64,000 bases of DNA from positions 740,518,732 through 740,582,731 of the forward strand of contig NC_057861.1 of NCBI RefSeq assembly GCF_019393635.1, in the 5' to 3' direction. The translations under genes and the position numbers were made by a program. The notes beneath the pieces are model-generated. The model did not search any database, had not been told where the DNA came from, and saw only the letters and a program-made list of their open reading frames with translations. Source of the DNA: Dromiciops gliroides. Taxonomy: Eukaryota > Chordata > Mammalia > Microbiotheria > Microbiotheriidae. How positions within the stretch are numbered: the stretch's first letter is position 1; each line of letters starts with the position of its first letter. This document shows positions 1 through 11,000 of this stretch, one piece after another.

Positions 1-1330
1 GTGGGGCTTTGCAAGGATAATGGAAGCATGATGTGTTTCCAAAACTCGGTGCTGGAATCCTAATGACTCTGAAAGCACAATTGTGCAGACATTATATTGA
101 CTAAGTAACATTAATGCTTGAAATGATTATTATACTGAAGTCATCAAAAATAATAGGATTTTTGCATCACTCTCTTGGAAAGCACAAGCAATGAGATAAT
201 GGCAATAAAAGTGTATGTGAAGATCCATGACAAAAAATACAGATTATGAAGGATTGGCTTGAGTTATTTACTCATTCAAAGGCCTTACCAAGCTAGAGTG
301 TTAACATGCATGGAGAAACATTATTCACTGGCAATTAATCAAGAAATTTGCTTACCGTGCAAAAGCAACCGTGGACCAGTACAGAAGGAATGCTCCATTA
401 GCTAGCATTACTCTTCTTGGATACTCTTCTTGCTCAGGTGCCTCTCTTAGGCAATCAGGGGATTTAAGTGAGACATATCTTCATTCAGGCTCCATTCACA
501 AGTAAATGAAAGGTTGGCTGCCATTCTGGCAGAAGAGGCTTATTGAGGGTTCCCTTTGTGTTGCTGAGAATGAGAAAGTGGCTAGTTGTCTGATGTACCC
601 AGAAGATAGCCTTGGCTACCTTATCACAGAAGAGGCATCCGTTGGCAATAGGATGGAGGGCTGGTTTAAGTTGGCAGAACACATTCATTTTCATGTTAAT
701 GCAGTTTTCTGTTTTCATTTTTAACAATATGTATTCTAGTTGAATACAGTGACAATGGACTTTAGATGTAGCTACTTATGTCACCATTAAAAAAGAGTTC
801 CATACATTATATGCAGATGCAGCCATGTTGAGTATAGTCCAATCACAGATAAACAGATAAATCAGAAATACATTCAATGTTAGACATTTATGTCAGAGTC
901 TGTATCCAGGATGTTAAAACAGATGTGTTACTAACTGAGCTTTAAAAGGCATCCTGAGTATTTCTACAATGTTTACAAACATAGGCTAATATGAATGGCA
1001 TGCAACACATGGTCCTAGGGCTGACCAGGAAATGACCACTCAGATTCTTAGTCAAATATTTCCCCTCCACCTGCTCCATGATCACCTGACACTGTCCTGC
1101 TTGCTGTTTCTTGCACAATACACACCATCTCTTGACCCCAGGCACTTTAACTAGCCAATCCCCAATGCCTATAATCTTCTTCCTCATCTCCATCTTTTGG
1201 ATTTTCTGGTTTTCTTCATGTCCTAGCAGCTAGCATCTCACATTTCTCAACCCCCCTTAATGGTAATGCCTTCCCTTCCTATTTCTTATTATATATATAT
1301 AGTCTCTATTTGATCCTTTATGTGCTTTTT
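1..1330. other. Unassigned intergenic DNA
   Basis: I recognise no gene or repeat here. Short open frames on both strands at 485-727 overlap each other almost completely, as expected of chance frames. A short TA run lies near 1291-1300. Confidence 0.5.
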
Positions 1331-1397
1331 CTCCCATTAGACTAGGAACTCCTTGAGAGTAGGTGTTGCCTTTTTCCTTTCTTTGTATCCTCAGTTC
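1331..1397 (+). repeat. L2 LINE 3' end, left part (split)
   Basis: The wording 'aactccttgagag...tatcctcag' matches the 3' end of L2 LINEs. It continues at 1938-2012 after an L1 and a SINE, ending in the L2-like 'cacatagtagacattcaata'. Confidence 0.65.
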
Positions 1398-1766
1398 GTT
1401 CTTTTTCTGTTTAGAATTTTATTTCCCAAAATATATGTAAAAACAAATTTTGACATCAATTTTTTAAAACTTTGTGTTCAAACTTCTCTTCCTCCTTCCC
1501 TTCCCACCCCCACCCCAAGAACTCAAGCGATTCAATATAAGTTATACATAAGTAGTCATGGAAAACATCCCCACATTAGCTAGGTTGTGAGAGAAAACAG
1601 ATAAAAACCAAATGTGTTTCAACCTGTTTTCAGATACCATCATTTCTTTCTTTGTAGATGAATTGCAATTTTCATAAATCCTTCAGGGTTATATTGGATC
1701 ATTGCCTTGCTGAAAATAACCATGTGCTTCCCAGCAGATCATCTTACACTATTGCTGTTATTTTGT
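1398..1766 (-). mobile_element. L1 3'-end fragment inserted in L2
   Basis: Antisense marsupial L1 3' UTR: the lowercase landmarks 'aaactttgtgttc', 'caagcgattcaatataagtt' and 'ttggatcattgccttgctga' recur in the other L1 ends in this window. It is flanked by TGTATCCTCAGTTC at 1384-1397 and 1767-1780, a perfect 14-bp target-site duplication. Confidence 0.8.
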
Positions 1767-1782
1767 TGTATCCTCAGTTCTT

Positions 1783-1937
1783 TTTTTCTTTTCTTTTTTT
1801 GGTGAGGCAATTGGGGTTAAGTGACTTGCCCAAGGTCACACAGCTAGTATGTGTCAAGTGTCTGAGGCTGGATTTGAACTCAAATCCTCCTGAATCCAGG
1901 GCTGGCGCTTTATCCACTGTGCCACCTAGCTGCCCCA
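1783..1937 (-). mobile_element. tRNA-derived marsupial SINE (WSINE1/Mar1 type), full length
   Basis: On the minus strand it reads head GGGGCAGCTAGGTGGC, A-box-like GGTGGCACAGTGG, B-box-like GAGTTCAAATCC (one change here), CORE-like TAGCTGTGTGACC and an A-rich tail. The copy is flanked by TATCCTCAGTTCTT at 1769-1782 and 1938-1951. This overlaps the older TSD of the adjacent L1, so both insertions used the same site. The A and B boxes indicate an internal Pol III promoter by ancestry; current activity is unknown. Confidence 0.93.
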
Positions 1938-2012
1938 TATCCTCAGTTCTTAACACAGTGACTTACACATAGTAGACATTCAATAAATGTTTGTTAACTT
2001 ATTGACTTGTTG
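1938..2012 (+). repeat. L2 LINE 3' end, right part
   Basis: Continuation of the L2 3' terminus broken at 1397: 'ttaacacagtgacttac' followed by 'caataaatgtttgtt'. Confidence 0.65.
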
Positions 2013-3094
2013 ACAAAAAGTTACCCAGTTACCTAGCACATATACACTAGTATTTTTGTGAGGAAGCTGTGACCATCTTAAATTTATGGCTATGGTATCA
2101 AATTGTAAGTGTTTGGGTCAAATTGGGATATTCTTTTTATAAAACAACTAAAATTGAAACAGATCTACCATCAGTAATGAATACCTGGAATAAAACTTGA
2201 TGTGTGCTCTGGACAAACTGAGCAGTCTATTAAATATCCATATTTTCATTGATTTGATCAAAAATTGACCAATGTCTACTATCCCAACTCTGATAGTCAC
2301 TTCCTGGGTATCCATGGGAAAGTCATATCACCTTCTATGCTTCAATTTAAAAAAAAATCAATTTGTAAAATGATACAGTTGGACCACGTAATCTCTGAGA
2401 TCCCTTATAGTTCTAGATTTATGACCCTAAGAAAATGACCATCAACTGTGGGTACTTTTGCCCAAATAAAAACAATTATATTGATTTTTGGATTGCCTGG
2501 GTATTACTTCTACAAATCCAGATTTCTGAGGAGCCTATAAGAAATATACCCAATAAAGAACTCTGAAGAATAACAATAGCAAAAAATGTTATCAAAGAAT
2601 CATAGACAGAAGATCACATGGTGAGGATGAGGGATTTATTGTCTTGTTAATGATGCCCTTCTCAAACTCCAGTAAGGCTGATGGATGATAGCTAAACATT
2701 CCATCTCTATACCCACGTGAAAAGGCTTTCATGCTTGGTAACAACTTCTAAAGCTTATACTATGCTGGTATAACCTTCAAGAACCTAGGGTCTGTTCAAT
2801 GACTCAATGAGAAATCACAGGGCCATTTTATTTATTCATTGTGATTGGGCCTTTTTTATGGGCAGAGGGACCATTCAAAAGATGCTAAATGAATGTCTTG
2901 ACAAATCCAAGATCTCTTCTATGTGGCTACCTTCTCCATGGATATCAATTTCAGCATATGGGGAAGAAAGAGTACCCAAAAGGCTCCCATCAAGATCTCT
3001 TGATGTCTCATGGTTACCAGTAGAGCCAAGGGACTAATAGTAATAATAATAACAAAAAAACCCAAATAAACAATAGTAACAATAATAACAATAA
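2013..3094. other. Mostly unassigned, one decayed MIR-like stretch
   Basis: 2285-2435 looks like a decayed MIR-type SINE on the plus strand (remnants of 'agtcacttcc' and 'tttataaaatga'-type text). The rest shows no recognised gene or repeat. A plus frame at 2807-3037 (76 aa) has no recognisable domain. An A/T-rich AAT/AAC stretch sits at 3036-3100. Confidence 0.4.
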
Positions 3095-3332
3095 ACCAAA
3101 ATTACTTTAACACTTACAAAGTATTTTGCCTATGTTAACTCATTTGTCCTTACATGAACCCTGTGAGGTAGGCAACATTATTATTCTCATCTTACGAAAG
3201 AAGCAACTGAGTCTGAGAGAAAGGTTAAGTGACTTCTCCAGGTAGTATCTGAGACGAGATTTGGACTCAGGCCATTCTTGTCTCCAAGTCTAATACTCTA
3301 TATACCGAGCTGCTGGGCTATTCCTTGTTCTT
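3095..3332 (-). repeat. MIR SINE
   Basis: Antisense MIR: 'aaagtattttgcc', 'ccctgtgaggtaggca' and 'aactgagtctgagagaaagg' followed by the tRNA-like head. It is diverged, as expected of an ancient mammalian-wide family. Confidence 0.75.
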
Positions 3333-3409
3333 GCTTACATGAAGCCCCACCTCCTTTTCTAGTTATGTCTCTCTTTAACCATGCTCTTTTCATCACTTCT
3401 CCTTACTAG

Positions 3410-3720
3410 ACTCTAGAATCTCAAGTTTTAAAAGGGTTTTAAAGACCATCTGGTCTAATTCACCACTGACCATGGATCCCCTGGATAACATATTCCCACA
3501 GCATTCTTACGGCCTTCACATGAAGGTTTCAAGAAAGAATGAACTCGTATCTCCCAATCTACTTTTGGATTTCTCTATCTCAGAATGTTTTCACTTAGCC
3601 TGAACTGAAATTGGACTTCCTGTAAATTTCATCTGTTGTCTATAGGCCCCATCTGGGACCAAGCAGAAGCCTAATGTCTCTTCTATGGGACAGCCCAATT
3701 TGTTCTTGGTAACATATTGC
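3410..3720 (-). repeat. L3/CR1 LINE 3' fragment
   Basis: Antisense CR1/L3 text: 'gaccatctggtctaat' at the 3' end side, then 'catctgggaccaagcagaag' and 'atgggacagccc', which mirror the CR1 end seen in plus orientation at 9835-10400 and 63421-63780. No coding capacity remains. Confidence 0.65.
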
Positions 3721-4073
3721 ATCCTGCTCATGTCCATCATGGGCCCTTCCTTCACCCTTTGTAGGGGAGGTTGGTGGCGGAGGAAAAAAACATAAATGAA
3801 TATGCATATTTTAACAGTATTTTTGTTGTTGCCCTTCCATGGAGAGACCAATGGGAGGGATAATGATAATATTAGAGTAGAAATATATTTGTATTTTCTT
3901 TAAAAAGAATCATACATATTTATGTCACATGTCATTCCCTCCCCTCTCCTCCCCTACTTCTTTCTGTGCCAATGTTTAGCACAGTGCCTACAACATAGTA
4001 GGTATTTAATAAATGCTTATAATAATTATATAATAATATTACAATGAAAATACACAAATACAACAATATAACA
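3721..4073. other. Unassigned, with a short L2/MIR tail
   Basis: 3960-4030 carries 'agcacagtgcctacaac' plus 'taataaatgcttat', the common L2/MIR 3' terminus on the plus strand. The remainder is A/T-rich and not recognised. Confidence 0.45.
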
Positions 4074-4390
4074 GGGTGGAGGGGGGAGCCAAGATGGTGG
4101 AGGAAATGCTGTGACCCTTGGAGATCCCAACGGATCTGTCCATAAATTTCCAGATTGAAGCATAATTTTTTGTTAGTTCCTCTTTCTAAAGGTATTTTGT
4201 CTGTTTTCTTTCACAACCAGATCAATGTGGAGATATTTTACATGACTGCACATATATAACCTATATTGAAATTGCTTGATTTCTTGAGGTGGGGAGGAAG
4301 GGAGGAAGAAAATTTGGAACACAACATTTTAAAAAAATCAATGTGAAAAAAATTTATTTTTTTACATGTAATTTGGGGAAAATTCTAAAA
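4074..4390 (+). mobile_element. L1-derived element: 5' end joined to 3' UTR
   Basis: It opens with GGGGGGAGCCAAGATGGTGG (4081-4100), the hallmark of a mammalian L1 5' start. About 75 bp later, near 4152, it passes directly into the L1 3' UTR ('cagattgaagcataat', 'ttctttcacaacc', 'gactgcacatatataacct', a G/A-rich tract, 'aatttggaacaca'). ORF1 and ORF2 are absent, so several kilobases are missing. No clear TSD was found. A splicing-type or recombination deletion, or a non-autonomous L1 derivative, are all possible. Confidence 0.75.
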
Positions 4391-5103
4391 AAAAATTCTA
4401 AAAAACTATAAAATTCTAAAAGACCAATATAAAAACAAATAATTTTCTCAACTGTGTATTGATAGGAGGTCTTTATCCCCTGTTTAGGGTTTGCCATTAG
4501 AAACAGACATGATTTTTTTGCACCACCTGGCTTGTATAAAAAGGATTGGATAATTCTTGGTTCTTTCTATTCACCAGTATCTGGCATGGGTAAGAAGGTT
4601 AAAAAACAATGTTATGCTTACATGCTGCCATGTTCTATGTCAGCCAGTAGTCAGACCATGTTCTACAGGCAAGCCCTGGCACAGCCCTTCCACAAACAAA
4701 GACATAGCCTTCCAATCAGCCAGAAGGCCTAGGGCCAATGATGCTGTCTAAACCTGCCACCTTCTCCAAGGATCATCTTCTTTCCCATATCAGCAAACCA
4801 CTAGCTATGCTTTGGTATTGGGCTAGGGAGGGGAGACTTGGTCTGGTTTCATTTTCTGTTCTTCTAGAGCACAGGATACAACTGAATAGTAGGTGGCCTC
4901 TCAGTCTTCAAGTCCCATCCTCCCAGTTGCCTAAGCTAAGTCTTCCTACACAAAAAAGTACCTCCTATATTAAATTCCAACTGCTCTTCTGTCCTCATTC
5001 ATTGTTGACCTTGGAATTTCAGCTGTGAAATCCTCCAACCTGTTATACAACAGCAATACAATTTTTATCTCTTTGTTTTTGTTTGTTTGTTTTTCCGTAA
5101 CAT
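4391..5103. other. Unassigned intergenic DNA
   Basis: Overlapping plus-strand frames at 4532-4751 and a 96-codon frame at 4738-5028 show no recognisable domain and are read as chance. No repeat recognised. Confidence 0.4.
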
Positions 5104-5290
5104 CATAGATTTAGCACTGGAAGGGGACATAGAATTCATCTGGTCCAACATTTTCATTGTGCAGAAGAGGAAAATGAATCTCTGAGAAATGAAATTAAAT
5201 GTCCAGTGTCACTCAAAGTGTCAGAGATGGGAATTATCCATAGGTCCTCTGACTATAAAACTGTCTCTTTTTCCATGGTTCTCCACTGTA
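5104..5290 (-). repeat. MIR-like SINE
   Basis: Antisense CORE/tRNA-SINE text: 'atcatagatttagcactgga', 'catctggtccaa', 'agaggaaaatgaatctctga'. Diverged. Confidence 0.55.
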
Positions 5291-5499
5291 TGATCATGAA
5301 TCCAACTCTAAACTAGGAAAGATAAAAAGCTCAATCTTTCCCACAGCTGTTCCTTAATGTAAGAAAAGGATGCCTCCTTTATCAGAGACTCTGAACAGTG
5401 TCTACCTAGGAGCTGTACCACGTGCAAATATTCTCCACCCTGAGACTATGCATTTGTTCTATTGATCAAGTCCAGAAAGCATCAAGGAACCAGAAAGCT

Positions 5500-5815
5500 T
5501 TGAAGCATCTTCAAAGGCTTAAGATCTAGAAAAGACCTTTGAGATCTTTTTAGTACAACTGCTTCACTTTACAGATGAAGAGACTGAGGTCCAGAGAGGT
5601 GCATAGGAAGTATCATGCAAGATCATAGATTTACACCTGGAAGAGACATTAGATTTCATCTAGTCTTACTCTTCGAATTCTGTACATGAGAAGACAAGCC
5701 CAGAGGGAGCAAGTTAACCAACATTACAAAAATTAGGACAGGACCGAGACAAGATTCAAGTCATCTGAACACAAATACAGCATTGTTTTCCATTGCATCA
5801 TTCTTCCTCTCCAAC
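5500..5815 (-). repeat. Two adjacent MIR-like SINEs
   Basis: The first (5500-5620) has 'acagatgaagagactgagg'. The second restarts at about 5622 with 'gatcatagatttacacctgg' and 'catctagtctta'. A third, partial start is visible at 5905-5955. Confidence 0.55.
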
Positions 5816-5954
5816 CCAAGTTTTCTCCCTCCTAATCCAATGTTCTTTCCACTAAACCACAGTGACTAACATTTTCCTTTAACATTTAGACTTGAATGCA
5901 TACAATTGTAGAATTTCACAGTTGGAAAGTGCTACCATAGCCATCTCTTTGGGA

Positions 5955-6045
5955 GATAATGGAGGATACAAGGGCCTGGCACGCTGTGGTCCAATAAGTC
6001 ATGAAGAGTTGGACCCAACTGAATGGTTAAATAATAACAATAAGC
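5955..6045 (-). mobile_element. RTE-SINE head fragment
   Basis: Antisense 5' part only: 'gtcatgaagagttggaccca' then 'actgaatggttaaataataa'. The same head is seen complete at 15906-16171. Confidence 0.65.
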
Positions 6046-6079
6046 ACAGTTGTACACACAGATGACTAAGCATCCCCTC

Positions 6080-6235
6080 TATACCTTCCCCAGCAAGTGG
6101 TCATCCTGGGCCCATGTGGAGCTTCCTACTGAGTTGAGAAACTTCTATGTCTCAAAGTAGCCCATTCTATTTTGTGTTAGCTCTCATTATTTGAGAGTTT
6201 ATCCTTGCAGAAAGCCTCCAACCCATTGCTTCTGG
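6080..6235 (-). repeat. L3/CR1 fragment
   Basis: Antisense text resembling the CR1 3' region ('gtagcccattctat', 'gagagtttatccttgcaga', 'aagcctccaacccattgctt'). Weak. Confidence 0.45.
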
Positions 6236-6384
6236 ATGTGTGCTAAATTTGAGTGATGCCCCTTAAAGTTAACCTGCTTGTTGGTTATCTTTTTTCTCCA
6301 TTCTCCAAATCTAACCCAACACTTCTTTCTGCAGAGATGAAAGAGCAGAAGGGAAGCCAGAGTATTGGTATGTGATAGGAAAAT

Positions 6385-6680
6385 AGATCAAAGATTTAAA
6401 GCTGGTGGCAACCTTATTTTACTATTACCAGATGAATAATTTACCATTACAAATGAGGAAAGTGAGGCCCAAACAACTGATTAACTTGCCTAGAAATCTA
6501 CTCAGTCTTTCTCCTTTTTCAATTACTCCAAATATTCACTATACTTTCTTAATGGAAGAGCTTTAAAAAAAATATTTCAATAGGATGTAAACCCCTTTAC
6601 AAAACAGTTGTTTTTCTGTTTTCTTTGTAACCCTAATGCCTAGCAAGTGCCATGTGACAGTAGGTGTTTAATAATTGTTG
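6385..6680. repeat. MIR-like (-) followed by L2 3' end (+)
   Basis: 6385-6520 is a decayed antisense MIR ('acaaatgaggaaagtgaggc'). 6575-6680 reads like an L2 terminus on the plus strand ('cctaatgcctagca', 'gtaggtgtttaataattgtt'). Confidence 0.5.
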
Positions 6681-6879
6681 AGGTGACATGAGTTGAATTG
6701 AAGGCACTCCAAAATGCTGTTGCAGACTTGGCTCACAGATTCAAAGAAAAAGATGGTCAGGAGTCTCAGGATTTGTAGCCCAACTATATTGAAATTCAGC
6801 TCCCATTTTGGGGTCCCATATTTTGGGATCCTAAATAAAACTATGCTTTTTGGGTCAAGGTGTCCAATTACAACAATAA

Positions 6880-6975
6880 AGTAATAAATCAACAAACGTT
6901 TATTAAGCACCTACTATGTTTTAGTCACTGTACTAGATACTGGGGATCCAAAGACAACAAATAAAATAATGCCTG
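6880..6975 (+). repeat. Ancient mammalian repeat with 'tttattaagcacctac' motif
   Basis: Same text recurs near 14155, 21925, 36885, 48995, 52070, 53360 and 63180: 'aacatttattaagcacctac', 'ggggatacaaag'. It belongs to the MIR/L2-tail class; I cannot name the subfamily. Confidence 0.55.
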
Positions 6976-8785
6976 ATTTTAAAAATATATTTTATTTTCC
7001 CCCAATGGCATGTTAAAATAATTTTTAGACTTTTTTTAAACCTTTGAATTCCAAATTCTATCTTTCCCCTCACCCTTTTCTGAGATGGCAAGTAATCACA
7101 CATAGGTTATACATGTGCAATCATGCAAAACATTTCCATTTTGTACAGGAAGGCTCAAATAAAAGAAAAAGAATGAAAGAAAGAAAGTGAAAAATAGCAT
7201 GCTTCAGTTTGCATTAAAAAATATCAGTTCTTTCCCTGGAGGCAGATAGTATACTTCATTGTTAGTCCTTTGGGATTGTCTTGGATCGTTGTATTGCCGG
7301 GAAGAGCTAAGTCATTCGTGGTTCTTTATCAAATAATATTACTGTTGCTATGTATAACTTTCTCCTGGTTCTGTTCACTTCACTTTGCATGAGTTCATTT
7401 AAGTCTTTCCAGATTTTTCTGAAGCCATCTTGCTTGTCATTTCTTATAGGACAATAGTATTCCATTACAATAATATACCACAGCTTGTTTAGCCATTCCC
7501 CAATTGATGGACATCCCTTTGATTTCTAATTCTTAGCCACTACAAAAAGAGCTGCTGTAAATAGTTTTGTACACAAAGGTCTTTCCCCATTATTTTTTAT
7601 GTCTTTGGGATATATGCCAAGCAGTGGTATTGGTGGATCAGTGGGTATACACAGTTTTATAGCCTTCTGGACAATAGTTCCAGAATAGTTGGATCAGTTC
7701 ACAACTCCACCAACAGTGCATTAGTACCCCAGTTTTCCTATATCCTCTCCACTATCTATCATTTTTTTGCATATTAGCCAATCTCATAAGTATGAGGTGG
7801 TATATCACAGTTCTTTTCATTTGCATTTCTTTAGTCAATAGTAATATAAAGCATTTTCTCATATGACTATGGATAACTTTGATTTCTTTGTGTGAAAACT
7901 GCCTATTCATATCCTTTGAGCATTTATCAATTGAAGAATGACTTGTACTTTTATTAATTAGGCTGATTTCTCTATATATTTGAAAAATGAGGCCTTTCTC
8001 TGAGATATTCGTTGCAAATTTTCTCCAAGTTTTCTTCTTTCCTCATAATTTTGGTTGTGTTGAATTTGTTTGTGCTAAAACTTTTAAAAATTGTACATAA
8101 TCAAAATTATCTATTTTATATTTTGTAATGCTCTTTATCTTTTGTTTGGTCATAAATTTTTCCCTCATTCATAGATCTGAGAGATAAATTATTCCATGCT
8201 CTTTTAACTTGCTTATAATATCACTCTTTATATGTAAATAATTTACCATTTTAACCTTATCTTGTTTGTCTATGCCTAGTTTCTGCCATATTGTTTTCCA
8301 GTTTTCCCAGAAGTTTTTGTGAAATCATGTTTTTGTTCCAAAAGCCTGGATATTTGGGTTTATCATATATCAAATTATTATGGTCATTTCTTATAATGTA
8401 ATTTATAACTGATTCTTTTATTTATTTATGCCTCCATTCATTTATTTATTCATGTTTATTTATTTATTTATTCATCTATTCATTCATTAGTTCATTCATT
8501 CATTCATCTATTTATTTAGAATTTTCCCCACCTTACATGTAAATACAAATTGTAACATCGATTTTTAAAACTTTGTGTTCCAAATTCTCTTCCTTCCTCC
8601 CTATCCCCCATATAATGTAATTTATGACTAATCTATTCCACTAATCCACCACTCTATTTCTTAGCCAGTACCAGATTATTTTGATAATTACCACTTTATA
8701 ATATAGTTTGAGATGTGATACAGGTAAACCATCTTCCTCAGCTCCTGCTTTTGAGGACTTTCCCTGCTATTGTTCAATGAGAGAC
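6976..8785 (-). mobile_element. Long antisense L1 3' region (interrupted)
   Basis: About 1.6 kb of L1 3' sequence in reverse: the 3' UTR end at 6976-7320, 'tattccattacaataatata' and 'ccattccccaattgatggac' (7450-7515), then text parallel to the 3' part of older mammalian L1s up to 8391. After the inner insertion it resumes at 8626-8785 ('ccagtaccagattattttga'). No intact frame survives. It is the longest single LINE in the window. Confidence 0.85.
8407..8610 (-). mobile_element. Second L1 3' end inserted inside the first, with ATTT/ATTC tail
   Basis: L1 3' UTR text ('ttacatgtaaatacaaattg', 'aaactttgtgttcc') with a 3' tail expanded into about 100 bp of mixed ATTT/ATTC units at 8413-8520. Flanked by the 15-bp TSD TATAATGTAATTTAT at 8392-8406 and 8611-8625. 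Confidence 0.85.
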
Positions 8786-8931
8786 ATAGATTGATGTGGC
8801 ACTGTCAGGTTGGACATTCATCTAATTTAGATCCCTTCTACCCATTCCTCCTTGCCTTCTGTAACCAAAGAAGGACACACTCGACAATTTCCTGAACATT
8901 TTCAGAGCTTCAGGTAATGTTGCAGTCTAAG

Positions 8932-9110
8932 ATTCTATGATTCTAGGTCTAAAGTGGGAAGGGTCCTACTCCCTCATTTTACAGATGTAAAAACTGAGCC
9001 TAGGGAAATTGAGAGTTGTTCAAGGTCACCAAGGTCTCAAATAACCAAGGAAGGATCTGAACTCAGGTCGTCTGATTCCAAAATCTACCCTCTTGCCTCA
9101 ATCTGATTTT
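8932..9110 (-). repeat. MIR-like SINE
   Basis: Antisense: 'tttacagatgtaaaaactga', 'tgaactcaggtcgtctgatt'. Followed to 9290 by unassigned sequence with a C8-10 run at about 9211. Confidence 0.6.
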
Positions 9111-9289
9111 CAATATAAAGAAGTTATTAGAACTCCTGATCCCTGTTGAAAGTTAAATACATTGAGAATTACTGTTTAAGACTAATTCTAATTCTTGAGG
9201 AGAAAAAGCTTCCCCCCCCCTCACAGATATATGCATTCACATTTCCTTATCTCCCTCTGCAATTCCAATTTTGTCATGCACTCACCTTC

Positions 9290-9640
9290 TTGGATCATAA
9301 GATTATAGATCTAGAGACTGAAGAACCTTAAAAGCCATTGTATTGGGGGCAGCTAGGGTGGCACAGTGGATAAAGCCCTTGGATTCAGGAGGACCTGATT
9401 TCAAATCTGGCCTCAGACACTTGACACTTACTAGCTGTGTGACCCTGGGCAAGTCACTTAGCCCTCATTGCCCTGTCCCCCCCTCCCAAAAAAAAGCCAT
9501 GGTACTCAGCCCCTTCCTTTGACAGATGGGGAAAATGAGTCACAAAAAGGTTAAACACATCTTGCCCTCAATTGCACAGCTAGGTGTCTGAGGTGGCATT
9601 TGAACTCAGATCTTTTCTGACTCTAAGTAACATAGGGCTA
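9290..9640 (-). repeat. MIR-like SINE split by a younger SINE
   Basis: The left part ends at 9342 and the right part resumes at 9492-9640 ('tttgacagatggggaaaatg', 'gcatttgaactcagatct'). Confidence 0.6.
9343..9491 (+). mobile_element. tRNA-derived marsupial SINE, full length
   Basis: Complete plus-strand copy with the head box split by one extra G ('ctagggtggc'), and a C-rich 3' end before the A-tail. TSD is AAAAGCCATTGTA (9330-9342) versus AAAAGCCATGGTA (9492-9504), one mismatch in 13. Confidence 0.92.
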
Positions 9641-9834
9641 CATTATGCCTCTCCTTGTGATTTCTGGTGCTCTGTTTAAAGTATGCCTTGAACCATAACA
9701 TTCTGCTAACATAGGAATAAAGAAATCTGAGTTAACAGATTTTCTGTGGAAAATGCTAGTCACTGAGCTAGCAGCTCTGTTTGAGAGCATATGGCTGTGT
9801 GATTACAGGAGAGTCCCACAAAGCCCTAAGTAGT

Positions 9835-10400
9835 CTTGAGTATCTGATGCTTCTGGTACCTTGGCCACATGAGGAGGAGCACAGTGTTCAGACCAAGGGA
9901 GAAGAGGATAGAGAGGATCCTACCGTCATCCCATCACATGTAGAAAACGGTGTTCAGGTCAGGGTACCACATTTTGGGAAGGACATTAACACACTGGAGT
10001 ACATTCAGAAGAAGATGACTAGCATGTGAAGGGATGGCAGATTATGCCATATGAGAAATGGGTAAGGAATGGGAGATGTTTCTCCTAGAGAAGACATGGT
10101 AACAGCTTTCAGGTATCAGAAGGGCTGAAACCTGGAAAAGAGATTGGCCTTATTCTACTTGGTCCCAGACAATAAAACTAGGAACAGAGGATGGAACCAA
10201 TAAGATTTCTCTTAAAGTAGAATGAGCTGCTGTAGGAGCTGGGAGAGGGGGGGGGCACAGTCTCTCTGCTTAGAGCTCTTTGAGCAAATGGTGAATGATC
10301 AGTGATTTGGGATTGTTATCGTAGGGGGTGTTCCTAGTCAGGTTTGGGCTGGACTCAATGGTCCTTGAGCTCATTTCCAGCCTGAGATTCTGCCATTTAT
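9835..10400 (+). repeat. L3/CR1 LINE 3' end
   Basis: Typical CR1/L3 order: 'ttcaggtcagggtaccacat', 'gggaaggacattaaca', 'agaagaagatgactagcatg', then 'aatgagctgctgtaggagct', and near the end 'ggctggactcaatggtcctt' and 'gagattctgcc'. ORF2 is not preserved; the 82-codon frame at 9781-10029 is a remnant at best. Confidence 0.75.
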
Positions 10401-10619
10401 GAAACACTAACAGGAGCTTTCTGGAGCCCCTTTGGTATGGCCTTGGTCATTACTGTGCCGGATTAACCACCTCCTGTTTCACCCACAAATAGCAATCCCT
10501 TGCTTTGCCTGATTTGGACTCAGATTTTCTTCACTGGAAATTTAGTGTTGCCTCCTCTGCACCACTTAGTGGCCTGTGCCTTCCTTCAGTTTTGTTTTAG
10601 TGTTTTGTCTTGGTTTTTA
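10401..10619. other. Unassigned intergenic DNA
   Basis: Nothing recognised between the L3/CR1 end and the next MIR. Confidence 0.4.
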
Positions 10620-10930
10620 TTCAGTTCAGTCTAAGAAGCATTTATTACATGACAACTATGTGCCAGGCATTTCGCTGAGCATTAGGTAGCATAACAGAGA
10701 GAGTGTTGACCTTGGAGTCTGAAAGACTCAAGTTTCAATCTTACTTCATACATTTAGTAGCTTTCTGACTCTGGGCAAGTCATTTCCCTACCCCAGTTTC
10801 CTCTTCAGTAAAATGAGGATAATAATTGTAACTAAACCCCAGAGTTGTTGGGAAACTCAAATAAGGTAACATAGGGAAAGTGCTTTGCACCCTTAAAATA
10901 CTATATAAATCCTTGTTATTGTTGTTATCG
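10620..10930 (+). repeat. MIR-type SINE
   Basis: 10620-10690 holds the 'agcatttattacatgacaac' motif; then a clear MIR: 'gactctgggcaagtcattt', 'cagtttcctcttcagtaaaa', 'agagttgttgggaaactcaa', ending in a (TTGTTA)-like stretch. Confidence 0.75.
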
Positions 10931-11000
10931 TTGTTAGAGGCAACAGTAGCAGCAGTGACACGAAGGAGAAAAAGTTTCTATCATGAGTGATACATGAGAT

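Noticed and set aside
1769..1951. tRNA gene from the A and B boxes in SINEs
   Set aside because: The boxes belong to tRNA-derived SINEs; no cloverleaf or anticodon arm of a functional tRNA could be drawn.
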